Part shown: piece after piece, positions 1 to 13,782 of the stretch
Layout of the letters: every line of letters begins with the position of its first letter
Position numbering within the stretch: position 1 is the first letter of the stretch
Source of the DNA: an uncultured Clostridia bacterium
GTDB taxonomy: Bacteria > Bacillota > Clostridia > Christensenellales > Borkfalkiaceae
Assembly: GCA_947629695.1 (NCBI GenBank)
Contig: CANREQ010000004.1
Span: 1-41,270 of the forward strand
Direction of reading: 5' to 3'
DNA: 41,270 bases
The notes under the pieces: generated by a model
Seen by the model: the letters and a program-made list of their open reading frames with translations, nothing else
What the model was told of the DNA's origin: nothing
The model's database searches: none
Translations under genes and position numbers: made by a program

Positions 1-642
1 CCTTGTCAGACCTTCCATGTTGCGGGCAAGGCACAAAATCGCCATCACCTCGCTGGCGGCGGTTATCGAAAAACTTTCTTTGCGGCTGTAACTTTCGCAG
101 CCCTTCATGTTTCCCGCCTCGCAGGAAAGGGTTATATCTCGAAGGGCCCTGTCGTTCATATCCATACAGCGGTGGAAATACACGTCCTTGATCTTCAGCG
201 CGTTTCCGCGGAAAATGTGGTTATCTATCATCGCGCACAGCAAATTGTTGGCCGCCGTTATCGCGTGCAAGTCGCCCGTAAAGTGCAAATTTATATCCGC
301 CATGGGCACGACCTGCGCGTATCCGCCGCCCGCCGCGCCGCCTTTGATGCCGAACACGGGGCCCAAAGAGGGCTCCCTCAATGCAAGGCACACCTTTTTG
401 CCTATGCGTGAAAGCCCGTCGGCAAGGCCTATGGAGACTGTGGTTTTGCCCTCGCCGCTCGCCGTCGGGTTTATTGCGGTGACCAAAACGAGCTTGGACT
501 TTGGGGAATATTCGGCTATGTTTATCTTGGCTTTGTATTTTCCGTACAGCTCCAGCTCCTCTTCCGTGAGGGAGAGCTTTGCGGCTATCTCGCGAATATC
601 GCGCATTTTACAATTTTCGGCAATTTCTATGTCTGTCAGCAT
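1..642 (-). CDS. fhs: Formate--tetrahydrofolate ligase, N-terminal part (3' end beyond window edge)
   Basis: Reverse strand from ATG at 642 stays open for 214 codons to base 1. Translation [23 protein letters not shown]...[82 protein letters not shown] is the Fhs P-loop and hallmark region. Absent from the supplied track because it has no stop in the window. Confidence 0.96.
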   Translation of the reverse strand, partial: MLTDIEIAENCKMRDIREIAAKLSLTEEELELYGKYKAKINIAEYSPKSKLVLVTAINPTASGEGKTTVSIGLADGLSRIGKKVCLALREPSLGPVFGIKGGAAGGGYAQVVPMADINLHFTGDLHAITAANNLLCAMIDNHIFRGNALKIKDVYFHRCMDMNDRALRDITLSCEAGNMKGCESYSRKESFSITAASEVMAILCLARNMEGLTR

Positions 643-670
643 TGTCAGATTACCTTTAAAAAATGTGAAT

Positions 671-693
671 TTATAATAGTAAGACTATTATAA
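671..693. promoter_or_regulatory. Perfect 10-bp inverted repeat (TTATAATAGT-aag-ACTATTATAA) overlapping putative -10 of fhs
   Basis: Read directly; lies 29-51 bp upstream of the fhs ATG and contains TATAAT on the minus strand. Confidence 0.7.
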
Positions 694-805
694 CACAACA
701 AACGCGCAAAGTATAGAAAATTAAAGCACCTTTTTGAAAATTTATTTAGCGGAAAATTTATCCTGTTTATTTGGCGGCTTGCGCCATTTTTCGGGGTGTT
801 TTCGC

Positions 806-835
806 TTGACTTTGCCATTCCCGCGGGCATAAAAT
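806..835 (+). promoter_or_regulatory. SigA-like promoter TTGACT-N18-TAAAAT for glyS
   Basis: TTGACT 806-811, TAAAAT 830-835, followed by SD AAGGAG and ATG at 895. Confidence 0.7.
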
Positions 836-894
836 TATTACAATAACTTTTATGGGCGCATTATTGCCAAGTGCGCGCCGAAGGAGCGTTTTTT

Positions 895-2298
895 ATGGCT
901 GATAAGAAAAGAGCGGTTACTCAGGACAAGCTGGTGGCTCTGTGCAAAAACAGGGGATTTATCTTCCCCGGAAGCGAAATTTACGGCGGACTTGCAAACA
1001 CGTGGGATTACGGCCCCCTCGGAGTGGAGTTCAAGAACAACGTCAAGAGGGCTTGGTGGAAAAAATTCGTGCAGGAAAACACGTTGAATACGGGCCTCGA
1101 CTGCGCTATTTTGATGAACACCCGCACGTGGAAAGCGAGCGGGCACCTCGGCGGATTTTCCGACCCCTTGATGGACTGCAAGAGCTGTAAGACCCGCCAC
1201 CGCGCGGACAATTTGGTGGAAGCTTACTGCAAAAAACACGGACTTGACGTAAAAGTCGAGGCAATGGACAACGACGCGCTGGAAAAATTCATAACCGAAA
1301 AGGGCGTTGTCTGCCCCGTCTGCGGCAAGAGCGATTTCACTCCGATAAGAAAATTCAACCTGATGTTCAAGACTTTCCAGGGGGTCACCGAGGACAGCGT
1401 GAACACGGTATATCTGCGGCCCGAGACGGCGCAGGGGATATTCGTCAACTTCAAAAACGTACAGCGCGCGGCGAGGATGCGCGTGCCCTTCGGCATAGGC
1501 CAGATAGGCAAATCCTTCCGCAACGAGATAACGCCCGGAAACTTCATCTTCCGCGTCCGCGAGTTCGAGCAGATGGAGCTGGAGTTTTTCTGCAAACCGG
1601 GCACCGACCTCGAGTGGTTCAATTATTGGAAGAATTTCTGCAAGGATTTCCTTTTGTCTTTGGGCATGAAAGAGGAAAATTTAAGGCTTCGCGACCACTC
1701 CCCCGAGGAGCTGTGCTTCTACTCCAAGGCGACGACCGACTTCGAATACAACTTCGCGTTCGGCTGGGGAGAGCTTTGGGGCGTTGCGGACAGGACCGAT
1801 TACGACCTTACCCAGCACCAGAAAGAAAGCGGCGAGAGCATGGATTACATCGACCCTACGACAAACGAAAAATACGTGCCCTACGTCATCGAGCCCTCTT
1901 TGGGGGTTGAGAGAATGGTGCTTGCGTATCTGACCGACGCGTACGACGAGGAAGTTTTGGACGCGGAAAAGAACGACGTGCGCACGGTTTTACATCTGCA
2001 CCCCTTCCTCGCGCCCTACAAGGCGGCGATCCTGCCCCTTCAAAAGGGACTGTCCGAAAAGGCGGACGAAGTGTACAGGGCGCTTGCAAAGAAATTTTCC
2101 GTCACCTACGACGTTACGGGCTCTATAGGCAAGCGTTACCGCAGACAGGACGAGATAGGCACGCCGTTCTGCATAACGATAGACTTCGACACGCTTGAAA
2201 ACGACACCGTAACCGTGCGCGACAGGGACAGCATGGAGCAGATACGCCTGCCGATAAGCGAGCTTGAAAGTTATATCTCAAAGGCTTTGGAGTTTTGA
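895..2298 (+). CDS. glyS: Glycyl-tRNA synthetase (single-chain, eukaryote/archaeal-like type)
   Basis: Class II GlyRS translation ([23 protein letters not shown]..., [40 protein letters not shown]). Start moved to 895 because AAGGAG lies just upstream. Confidence 0.96.
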   Translation: MADKKRAVTQDKLVALCKNRGFIFPGSEIYGGLANTWDYGPLGVEFKNNVKRAWWKKFVQENTLNTGLDCAILMNTRTWKASGHLGGFSDPLMDCKSCKTRHRADNLVEAYCKKHGLDVKVEAMDNDALEKFITEKGVVCPVCGKSDFTPIRKFNLMFKTFQGVTEDSVNTVYLRPETAQGIFVNFKNVQRAARMRVPFGIGQIGKSFRNEITPGNFIFRVREFEQMELEFFCKPGTDLEWFNYWKNFCKDFLLSLGMKEENLRLRDHSPEELCFYSKATTDFEYNFAFGWGELWGVADRTDYDLTQHQKESGESMDYIDPTTNEKYVPYVIEPSLGVERMVLAYLTDAYDEEVLDAEKNDVRTVLHLHPFLAPYKAAILPLQKGLSEKADEVYRALAKKFSVTYDVTGSIGKRYRRQDEIGTPFCITIDFDTLENDTVTVRDRDSMEQIRLPISELESYISKALEF

Positions 2299-2320
2299 TT
2301 TTATTTGATTTTATGCGAAA

Positions 2321-2352
2321 CGCGCCCGCCGTCACGGCGGGCGCGTCTTGTT
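2321..2352. terminator. GC-rich hairpin, likely bidirectional terminator between convergent genes
   Basis: CGCGCCCGCCG-TCA-CGGCGGGCGCG followed by TCTTGTTTTT. Confidence 0.75.
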
Positions 2353-2400
2353 TTTCAAGCGGGCGCGCTTTTTTATTTTGAGGTTTGCCTTCCGCGCAAA

Positions 2401-3516
2401 TTATTCGTCATCGTCGGCCAACGCCGATTCGTCGGAGCTCCTTCTTCTGAATAAGGAGAAAAATCCGCCCTTTGCGGCAGAGGGTTCGGCGTTCTTCTTC
2501 ACCTTTCCCTCTTTGGCTAAATCGCCCTGAAGGTCGAGCTTTTCGCAGGGGTTGACGTCAACATATTTGCAATCCAACGCGTATTCGAACACGTTCTTCA
2601 TTATCCACTCGCAGATGTTGACGTCCTCTTCGGGAACGCCTTCGAAGAATTTTTCAACGGCGTGATAATCTACGGTCTTTATGTACTTATCCCCGAGGGC
2701 GGGCAGGAAATATTTATCCACGCAAGCGGATATGCGCTCGCCGTACCTTTTGGAGATCTTCTTGATATTTTTATCTATCTGCTGCTCGTCGATGTAAGAT
2801 TGGAGCCACTCCAAAATTACGAAGGAAAATCTCAGCTTTATCTTTGCGGGGGATATGAGCCATTTGACAAATCCGCCGAGGCCGCCGAAAAGGAGCGGGA
2901 ACGCCGAAAAAAGTATGGACATCACCGCAAATATTATGGCTATAGTATCCACTACCGCGCTGTGACTGTCCGAGGAGCCCTCCACCGCCGAAATGATCAG
3001 CGCGGTTATGCCTATCGCGAGGGAAGCGAGGCGGACGATCATCAAAATTATACTGCTCGCTTTTTTGCGCATCTTGTTCTTTGCGACCGATGTGCTGTTG
3101 CCCGAGGCAACGGTGACTATGACGAGGGCGGCCAGCGTCACGAGATATATGCCCATGCAGACGTAAAGCGCGACGTCGTAGCCCAGCGCGAGGTCCTTCC
3201 CTATCTTGCTGACGAGAAGGAAGGGCACGTACAGAAGGAAAAACACTATGGAGATCAGCGTGGTGATGAGGCTCATGCGGCGCTTGATCTGCGGCCAATT
3301 TTCGCGTATGGGCTTTATCCACGCATTGTAAATTTCCGCCGCCATGTTGCCGACGTTGCGCGCAGTATCGACCGCGCCCGTTATCGTCTTTATGAGCGAC
3401 TGTTTTTGCTTCCTTTCGGAGAATTCGATATGCTCCGTCTCCTCATCTTCGGGCGCAGCTACCGTTATCGCGCTTTCTTCCTCGGTCACTTTGTTTTTAT
3501 CCTTTTTTCTCATCAT
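2401..3516 (-). CDS. Multi-pass membrane protein of unknown function with charged N- and C-terminal regions
   Basis: Long ORF with several hydrophobic segments (LITTLISIVFFLLYVPFLLV, VALYVCMGIYLVTLAALVIVTVA, ILMIVRLASLAIGITALIISAV). No family recognised. Confidence 0.8.
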   Translation of the reverse strand: MMRKKDKNKVTEEESAITVAAPEDEETEHIEFSERKQKQSLIKTITGAVDTARNVGNMAAEIYNAWIKPIRENWPQIKRRMSLITTLISIVFFLLYVPFLLVSKIGKDLALGYDVALYVCMGIYLVTLAALVIVTVASGNSTSVAKNKMRKKASSIILMIVRLASLAIGITALIISAVEGSSDSHSAVVDTIAIIFAVMSILFSAFPLLFGGLGGFVKWLISPAKIKLRFSFVILEWLQSYIDEQQIDKNIKKISKRYGERISACVDKYFLPALGDKYIKTVDYHAVEKFFEGVPEEDVNICEWIMKNVFEYALDCKYVDVNPCEKLDLQGDLAKEGKVKKNAEPSAAKGGFFSLFRRRSSDESALADDDE

Positions 3517-3523
3517 ATCCTCC

Positions 3524-5419
3524 TCAGCCTATAATCTCGCCGTAGCGGGAATACAGCCTTTCGATATTTTCGCGCACGTCGCGCAATTTATCGGTAATTT
3601 CTTTGACTTTTTTGTAATCTGCGGTAACCAGCGGGTCGGCAAGCAGGCAATTGAGTGCGTTTTCTTCCTCTTCCGCGGCCGCTATACCGCTCTCCAACGC
3701 CTTTATCTCCGCCCTTCGCTTGGCCTCTTCCGCCCTCTCTTTACCGGAGCGGTAACTTCTCTCCCTCTCCTCTCTTTTAGCTATTCTTTCCGCCTGCTCT
3801 TCCCCGGCGCGCTTTATGGCAGCAAGCTCTTCTTTTTTCTTCCTGAAATCCTCATAGCCGCAATCGTATACGTTGAGCTTTTTGTCCTCTATTTCCACTA
3901 TCCTGCCGGCGACGGCGGAGATGAAATACCTGTCGTGGGAGACGAAAATCACGGTTCCGTCGAAGGCGCGCAAGGCCTCTTCCAGACTCTCGCGTGCGGG
4001 CAGATCGAGGTGGTTTGTAGGCTCGTCCAAAACGAGCACGTTGCCGCCCGCGTTCTCGAATACGCACAGCGCTAGCTTGGCCCTTTCCCCGCCGGATAGC
4101 GAGGATACTTTTTTGTCTATATCCCCCGCTTCAAGCCCGCACCTCGCGAGCGCGGCGCGCGCCTCTGTCTGGGAGAACGATATGTGCCTTCCCCACAGCT
4201 CTTCAAGCACGGTGTTGCCGGGGTCGAGGTTCGCCGTTTCCTGGTCGTAATAGGAAAACGCGACGTACCTTCCGAGTGCGATAAGCGGATTTTTGCCGCC
4301 TACTATCTCCCTCAAAAGGGTGGATTTTCCCGCCCCGTTTTCGCCGACGAGCGCGACCTTTTCACCCCGCCTGATTTTTAATTGACCCCCTACTATCAGC
4401 GATTTACCGCCTATTGAGAGGTTTAAATCATCTATTAAGATCACGGCCTCCGACGGCTGTTGGGAACAGGTGAATTTAAAGCGCGGGGGCGGCGGGGGCA
4501 GGAATGGCTTTTCTGCTTCGGGGAGTTTTTCAAGCTGTTTGACCCTGCTCTGCGCGCTCTTTGCCGTGGTGGCGCGGACAATGTTCTTATCTATATAAGT
4601 CTGAAGTTTTTCGACCTGCGCGACGTAGGATAAATACTCCTTTTGCGCGCGCTCGTAAGCCGCCCTTTTGAGCTCTTTGTACTTGGTGTAATTTCCCCTG
4701 TACAGCGTGAAGCGGCCGTTTTCGATTTCGGCGACGCTGCCCGCGATTTTATCGAGAAAAAACCTGTCGTGGGAGACGACAAAGAGCGCGCCCTTGTACG
4801 AGGAGAGAAAATCTTCCAGCCAAAAGAGCGTCTTTACGTCGAGGTGGTTGGTGGGCTCGTCCAGAATGAGCAAGTCGAAGTCTGATAAAAGCAGCCGCGC
4901 GAGCTTCAGCCGCGTCTTTTCCCCGCCCGACATACTGCTTATTTGCCGCCCGTAGAAGTCCGCAAAGCCCATGCCGTTGAGCACCGTCTTTATGCGCACG
5001 TCCACGTTGTAACAATCGTGCGAGGCGACGAATTTTTCAAGTGCTTCGATCTTGGCCGAAAGCGCGGAATATTCCCTGCCGCCGTACTCGCACTCCGAAA
5101 GTTTTTGCGAGAGGCCGGCAAGCTTTTCCACCGCCTCGATCTCGCGGGAGAATACGCGCCGCATTTCCCCGTAGACCGTGTTCTCGCTTTCGTAGCCGCC
5201 GTTTTGCTCCAGATAGCCTATCTTTAATCCGTTTTTGCGGAAAAGGGTGCCCGCATCCGGGGAAAGTTCCCCCGTCATGAGCTTTATAAGCGTCGTCTTG
5301 CCCGCGCCGTTTTCGCCGACGAGGCCAATTCTGTCGCCCTCGTTTATCTCGAACGCGACGCCCGTAAATATTGAGTTGCCGTCGTAGGAAAACGCCACGT
5401 TATCGGCAGAGAGTATCAT
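3524..5419 (-). CDS. ABC-F family ATPase (duplicated ATP-binding cassettes, no TM domain)
   Basis: Two Walker A motifs (GENGAGKTT, GENGAGKST), two signature motifs (SGGEKTRLKLA, SGGERAKLAL), LDEPTNHLD twice, coiled-coil C-terminus. Confidence 0.95.
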   Translation of the reverse strand: MILSADNVAFSYDGNSIFTGVAFEINEGDRIGLVGENGAGKTTLIKLMTGELSPDAGTLFRKNGLKIGYLEQNGGYESENTVYGEMRRVFSREIEAVEKLAGLSQKLSECEYGGREYSALSAKIEALEKFVASHDCYNVDVRIKTVLNGMGFADFYGRQISSMSGGEKTRLKLARLLLSDFDLLILDEPTNHLDVKTLFWLEDFLSSYKGALFVVSHDRFFLDKIAGSVAEIENGRFTLYRGNYTKYKELKRAAYERAQKEYLSYVAQVEKLQTYIDKNIVRATTAKSAQSRVKQLEKLPEAEKPFLPPPPPRFKFTCSQQPSEAVILIDDLNLSIGGKSLIVGGQLKIRRGEKVALVGENGAGKSTLLREIVGGKNPLIALGRYVAFSYYDQETANLDPGNTVLEELWGRHISFSQTEARAALARCGLEAGDIDKKVSSLSGGERAKLALCVFENAGGNVLVLDEPTNHLDLPARESLEEALRAFDGTVIFVSHDRYFISAVAGRIVEIEDKKLNVYDCGYEDFRKKKEELAAIKRAGEEQAERIAKREERERSYRSGKERAEEAKRRAEIKALESGIAAAEEEENALNCLLADPLVTADYKKVKEITDKLRDVRENIERLYSRYGEIIG

Positions 5420-5422
5420 AAT

Positions 5423-6274
5423 TCAAAAATCCCATTCGGGTATGTATTGCCCGTCCGCGCTCGATCTGTCCTGCAAAAACACGTTGGTGAGGCCGCACCT
5501 TTCCACAGCGGATAGCACGCTTTTGTATTCCCTGTCGGTAATTTTACGCGACAGCTCCGGGAAGCGGGAAATATCCCCGCAGGGCGTGTATTGGCTCATG
5601 AGCGAAAAGTATACGCTTTTGGGGAGAGTCGCCACAAACTCCGCCACTTTCACGCTGTCGTATGCGGCGAGCGGAAGTATCAGGTGGCGCACTATACAGC
5701 CGGAGAGCATCTTGCCGTCCTTATCGAATTTCGCCTCTTTTTGCGCCATGTGCCCGACGGCTTCAAAGGCGACGGCAGGATAATCCTTTCTGCCCGTGTA
5801 CCTTTCGGCAAGATAGGGGTCGGCAAACTTCAGATCGGGCAGATATATGTCCGTAAAAGTGTCGGCGAGGAGGAGATTTTCCTCCGTCTCGTAGCCGTGG
5901 GTGTTGTAAACTATGGGAATCGCGGGCTTGTACAGCGCGAAGGCCTGCGCGATTTTATCGGTATAGTGCGTGGGCGTGACGAGGTTTATGTTGTCCGCGC
6001 CCATATCTTCCAGCCGCTTGAAAATATCCGCGAGCTCCCGCACGGAAATTTCCTTGCCGCGGAGGGAACGCGAAAGCTCGAAATTCTGGCAGAAAACGCA
6101 TTTTAAAGAGCATCCGCAGAAAAAGACGCAACCGCTGCCCTTCGAAAAGGATATAGGCGGCTCCTCGAATGGGTGGAGATAATATTTGGCTATTTTCAGC
6201 CCCTTTACCCCGCACCTGCCGACATTTTTCCGTCTGTCCGCCCCGCACGCTACGGGGCACAGTTTACACTCCAT
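5423..6274 (-). CDS. Radical SAM protein, pyruvate formate-lyase-activating-enzyme-like
   Basis: CGCSLKCVFCQNFE contains CxxxCxxC; N-terminal Cys-rich MECKLCPVACGADRRKNVGRCG; LPDLKFADPYLAERYTG. Confidence 0.88.
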   Translation of the reverse strand: MECKLCPVACGADRRKNVGRCGVKGLKIAKYYLHPFEEPPISFSKGSGCVFFCGCSLKCVFCQNFELSRSLRGKEISVRELADIFKRLEDMGADNINLVTPTHYTDKIAQAFALYKPAIPIVYNTHGYETEENLLLADTFTDIYLPDLKFADPYLAERYTGRKDYPAVAFEAVGHMAQKEAKFDKDGKMLSGCIVRHLILPLAAYDSVKVAEFVATLPKSVYFSLMSQYTPCGDISRFPELSRKITDREYKSVLSAVERCGLTNVFLQDRSSADGQYIPEWDF

Positions 6275-6324
6275 ACAGCTATTTTATCACACCTCATAAA
6301 TTTTGTAAACCATATCGCATTTAT

Positions 6325-6353
6325 TTGACACGCGCCATTTTTGATTATATAAT
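6325..6353 (+). promoter_or_regulatory. Consensus SigA promoter TTGACA-N17-TATAAT for the metK operon
   Basis: TTGACA 6325-6330, TATAAT 6348-6353, exact 17-nt spacer, immediately upstream of the riboswitch. Confidence 0.93.
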
Positions 6354-6362
6354 GAAATCACA

Positions 6363-6444
6363 ACCTATAGAGAGTGTGCGAGAGAACGGCTCTGCGACCA
6401 CACAGCAACCTGCCAAGCAAGGTGCTAAGACCGAACCGATGGGT
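6363..6444 (+). promoter_or_regulatory. SAM-I-family riboswitch aptamer (compact; P4 not evident)
   Basis: P1 ACCTAT/ATGGGT; AGAG; P2 GTGTG/CACAC with inner AGAG-AACGG-CTCT; conserved GCAACC...AAGGTGCTAA; possible P2-loop CGG / J3-4 CCG pseudoknot; upstream of metK and followed by a terminator. Confidence 0.85.
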
Positions 6445-6462
6445 AAAATAACTTTGAAATAT

Positions 6463-6492
6463 CCCGTTCGGCGAGGCCGTGCGGGTTTTTTT
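6463..6492 (+). terminator. Intrinsic terminator forming the riboswitch expression platform
   Basis: CCCG-tt-CGG-cgagg-CCG-tg-CGGG followed by TTTTTTT. Confidence 0.9.
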
Positions 6493-6623
6493 AAGCCGAT
6501 TTTTATTATCCCACCCGCCTTTTAAAGTCTTTTAGGCGCGCCCGTGGATATTATAAAACGGTTTGGGGTTATTCACAATAATTTATAATAAAATTTCAGG
6601 AAAAAATCAGGAAGTGTGAGATC

Positions 6624-7793
6624 ATGAAGACATTTTTCACAAGCGAAAGCGTGACCGAGGGTCACCCCGACAAACTGTGCGACAACGTTTCCGACGCGAT
6701 AGTTGACGCGATACTTTCCGCCGACCCCATGGCGAGGTGCGCCGTGGAGTGTTGCGCCGCCTACGACAGGCTTCTTATTATGGGCGAGGTTACCTCCAAA
6801 GCGGGGGTGGATTACGAGAGCATCGCGCGCAAGACCATAAAGGACATAGGATATACGTTCGGCGGGTTCTCCTACGACAACTGCCGCGTGGACGTCGCCA
6901 TTCACGAGCAGAGCGCGGACATCGCGATGGGCGTGGACGGCTCTTTGGAGCAAAGGGACGGCGACAGGCAGGAAGAAAGCGGGCTGGGCGCGGGCGACCA
7001 GGGAATGATGTTCGGCTATGCCTGCAAGGAGACGGAAGAGCTTATGCCCCTCCCCATCTCGCTTGCGCACAAACTCGCAAAAAAGCTGACGCAGGTAAGG
7101 AAATCAAAACAGCTCCCCTATCTGAGGCCGGACGGAAAGACGCAGGTGACGGTTGAGTACGACGACGGAATACCCCGCCGCATAGACGCGGTCGTATTAT
7201 CCGCCCAGCACGACGAGAGCGTTTCGCAGGAAAAATTAAAAGCCGACCTGCTCGAGCACGTCATTAAAGCCACTTTGCCCAATGAACTTCTCGACGAAAA
7301 GACCAAGTATTTCATCAATCCAACGGGGAGATTCGAGATAGGCGGCCCCGAGGGAGACAGCGGGCTGACGGGGCGCAAGATAATCGTCGATACTTACGGC
7401 GGCGCGTGCGCCCACGGGGGCGGCGCGTTTTCCGGCAAGGACCCCACGAAAGTTGACCGCTCGGCGGCGTATATGGCGAGATATATCTGCAAAAACATAG
7501 TTGCGGCGGGGCTGTGCTCCAAAATAGAATTGCAGGTTTCATATGCGATTGGCGTATCCACTCCCGTCTCCGTTTTCGTGGATACTTTCGGCACGGGAAA
7601 GCTGAACGACGGGGAAATAGCCGACATAATCAAAAGAGAATTCGATTTGCGGCCGTATGCGATAATCCGCACCCTCGGCCTGCGCAGACCCATATATTTG
7701 CAGACGGCGGCTTACGGGCATTTCGGAAAAGAGGGGCTCCCCTGGGAGAAATGCGACAGGGCGGAAGAACTTGTAAAATATCTGAAGAAATGA
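6624..7793 (+). CDS. metK: S-adenosylmethionine synthetase
   Basis: [31 protein letters not shown]..., [51 protein letters not shown]. Confidence 0.98.
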   Translation: MKTFFTSESVTEGHPDKLCDNVSDAIVDAILSADPMARCAVECCAAYDRLLIMGEVTSKAGVDYESIARKTIKDIGYTFGGFSYDNCRVDVAIHEQSADIAMGVDGSLEQRDGDRQEESGLGAGDQGMMFGYACKETEELMPLPISLAHKLAKKLTQVRKSKQLPYLRPDGKTQVTVEYDDGIPRRIDAVVLSAQHDESVSQEKLKADLLEHVIKATLPNELLDEKTKYFINPTGRFEIGGPEGDSGLTGRKIIVDTYGGACAHGGGAFSGKDPTKVDRSAAYMARYICKNIVAAGLCSKIELQVSYAIGVSTPVSVFVDTFGTGKLNDGEIADIIKREFDLRPYAIIRTLGLRRPIYLQTAAYGHFGKEGLPWEKCDRAEELVKYLKK

Positions 7794-8518
7794 AATTTAT
7801 AAAGTGGATCGGCGGGGGATTGTTCCCCGAAAATTACACATGCGGGCTGTGCGGAAGGGAAATTTTCGGACAAAAGGGGCTGTGCGCGAAGTGCGCCGCA
7901 AAAGTTACGATGAACGACGGCGCGACCTGTCCCGTCTGCGGCAGAAAGACGGCGACGGATTCGCTGTGCCTCGAGTGCAAGCAAAACGCGCCCGTGTTCG
8001 CCAAAGCCGTTTCCGCGATAGTGTATAAAGAGGGCGGCACGCGGCTAATTTACAAATTCAAGCGCGGCGGGGCGCATTTAAAGGATTATTTTGCCGACTT
8101 GCTCTCCGGCAAGTGCGCGCAATTTTCCGACGCGGACGGCATATGCTTTGTGCCGATGTCGCCCAAGGACAAGCTGAAGCGGGGCTATAACCAATCCGAA
8201 CTGTTGGCGCGTGCGCTTTCCGAAAGGCTTAACATTCCCGTTTTGGAGGGCGCGCTGAAAAAGGTCAAAAAGACGGCGCAACAAAAACGCCTCACACGGC
8301 AGGAGCGCGCCGAAAATCTGCGCGCGGCTTTTAAGGCGGACAGGGAAGTTGTCAAGGGCAAGACGCTTATACTTACAGACGACGTGATGACGACGGGGAC
8401 TACGGCGGAAGTTATCTGCACGGAGCTCAAAAAGCGGGGTGCGGAAAAGATTTATTTTGTGACGGCGGCCTCGGTGGAATATATCCCGCCGCTCGCTTTC
8501 AATCCTATTATGGCTTAG
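7790..8518 (+). CDS. comF: ComF family amidophosphoribosyltransferase-like protein
   Basis: Start reassigned to ATG 7790 (ATGA overlap with the metK stop). Zinc-finger [10 protein letters not shown]...CAKC / CPVCGRK...[20 protein letters not shown] motif [14 protein letters not shown]. Confidence 0.9.
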   Translation: MKFIKWIGGGLFPENYTCGLCGREIFGQKGLCAKCAAKVTMNDGATCPVCGRKTATDSLCLECKQNAPVFAKAVSAIVYKEGGTRLIYKFKRGGAHLKDYFADLLSGKCAQFSDADGICFVPMSPKDKLKRGYNQSELLARALSERLNIPVLEGALKKVKKTAQQKRLTRQERAENLRAAFKADREVVKGKTLILTDDVMTTGTTAEVICTELKKRGAEKIYFVTAASVEYIPPLAFNPIMA

Positions 8519-8551
8519 TGAATTTTCTTATGAATTTTTTGCAAAACGCGC

Positions 8552-8590
8552 GGGGCACGGCGATTATCGCCGCGCCCCTTTAATTTATTT
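8552..8590. terminator. Hairpin terminator between comF and ligA (convergent)
   Basis: GGGGCaCGGCGATtATCGCCGcGCCCC followed by TTTAATTTATTTTATT. Confidence 0.75.
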
Positions 8591-8624
8591 TATTGCCAAA
8601 CGCCGCTTATTTTTCCGTCGCATT

Positions 8625-12948
<4,324 letters not shown>

Positions 12949-13014
12949 ACCGTGACCGTAACTTGCCTTTTGTATAATTATATCACGGCGAACCTGTTTA
13001 TGCAAGAAAATGAG

Positions 13015-13392
13015 TTATATGCCGCTGTCTTTTTCCTTCCTGTATTTTTCCAGCGCGGCGAGATATTTGGCGGAAAGCTCCATGGTGTAACGCTGTCTTT
13101 CCTCGTAGTTGAGCGTGGCGAAGTACTGCTTGTCGGTCAATCTGCCGATAGCGTCGGAAACTTCCCCGTACTCGTCGAGGAGGGCTTTGACTTTGAGGTA
13201 GAAATCGTCGTACACCTCGCCCTTTATGGAGCTTTTGACCTTGGCGTACAGATCGCTTTTCACCTTGCCCGCGTTCCTGCCGCGCTTTTGCGCATCGGCC
13301 GTGACCGCCGCTATATCGCTTTGGCACTTGCTCCAAAAATCCGTTCTCAGCCTTTGTTTTGCCTGTTTTGCCGCAGATTTCAAACTGTTCAT
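13015..13392 (-). CDS. Small hypothetical protein
   Basis: ORF between pcrA and rpsU; ATG at 13392 is preceded by GGTGGAG. Confidence 0.6.
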   Translation of the reverse strand: MNSLKSAAKQAKQRLRTDFWSKCQSDIAAVTADAQKRGRNAGKVKSDLYAKVKSSIKGEVYDDFYLKVKALLDEYGEVSDAIGRLTDKQYFATLNYEERQRYTMELSAKYLAALEKYRKEKDSGI

Positions 13393-13458
13393 AAACTCCA
13401 CCCGTACGCTTTGCGCTCCTGTTACAAAATACGCGCTTTTACGACTTATTTTATAATG

Positions 13459-13493
13459 AAAAAGCTCCGCCGAAGGTTAACTCCGGCAGAGCC
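13459..13493 (-). terminator. Terminator downstream of rpsU
   Basis: Minus strand GCTCtGCCG-gagttaacctt-CGGCgGAGC followed by TTTTTC. Confidence 0.75.
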
Positions 13494-13501
13494 ATGATTT
13501 T

Positions 13502-13678
13502 TCAGTTTTTGTTTCTCTTTCTCGCTGCTTCGCTCTTTTTGCGTCTTTTTACCGCAGGGGACTCGTAAAATTCTTTCTTGCGGAGATCGCCTATAACGCC
13601 GTCGCGCGAGCACTTTCTCTTAAATCTTCTGAGCGCGCTTTCAACGGATTCGTTTTCGCCTACTCTTATCATCGACAT
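13502..13678 (-). CDS. rpsU: 30S ribosomal protein S21
   Basis: Manual translation [58 protein letters not shown] (58 aa). SD GGGGAGGTG upstream. Missing from the track because of its length. Confidence 0.96.
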   Translation of the reverse strand: MSMIRVGENESVESALRRFKRKCSRDGVIGDLRKKEFYESPAVKRRKKSEAARKRNKN

Positions 13679-13782
13679 ACCTATTCACCTCCCCTTTGTT
13701 TGATTGCTTAAAGATTATATCAAACGGCGCGCACAAAAGTCAACTTAAAAACGGGCGCGAAAAAAATTTTTTATTTTCCCCT

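Noticed and set aside
107-676. 189-aa plus-strand ORF at the left edge
   Set aside because: Antisense to the clear Fhs reading frame.
640-895. Possible T-box leader upstream of glyS
   Set aside because: Only ~60 nt separates the -10 from the ATG, with no AGGGUGGNACCGCG-like T-box and no leader terminator.
2662-3534. 290-aa plus-strand ORF
   Set aside because: Antisense to the membrane-protein CDS; charged, motif-free composition.
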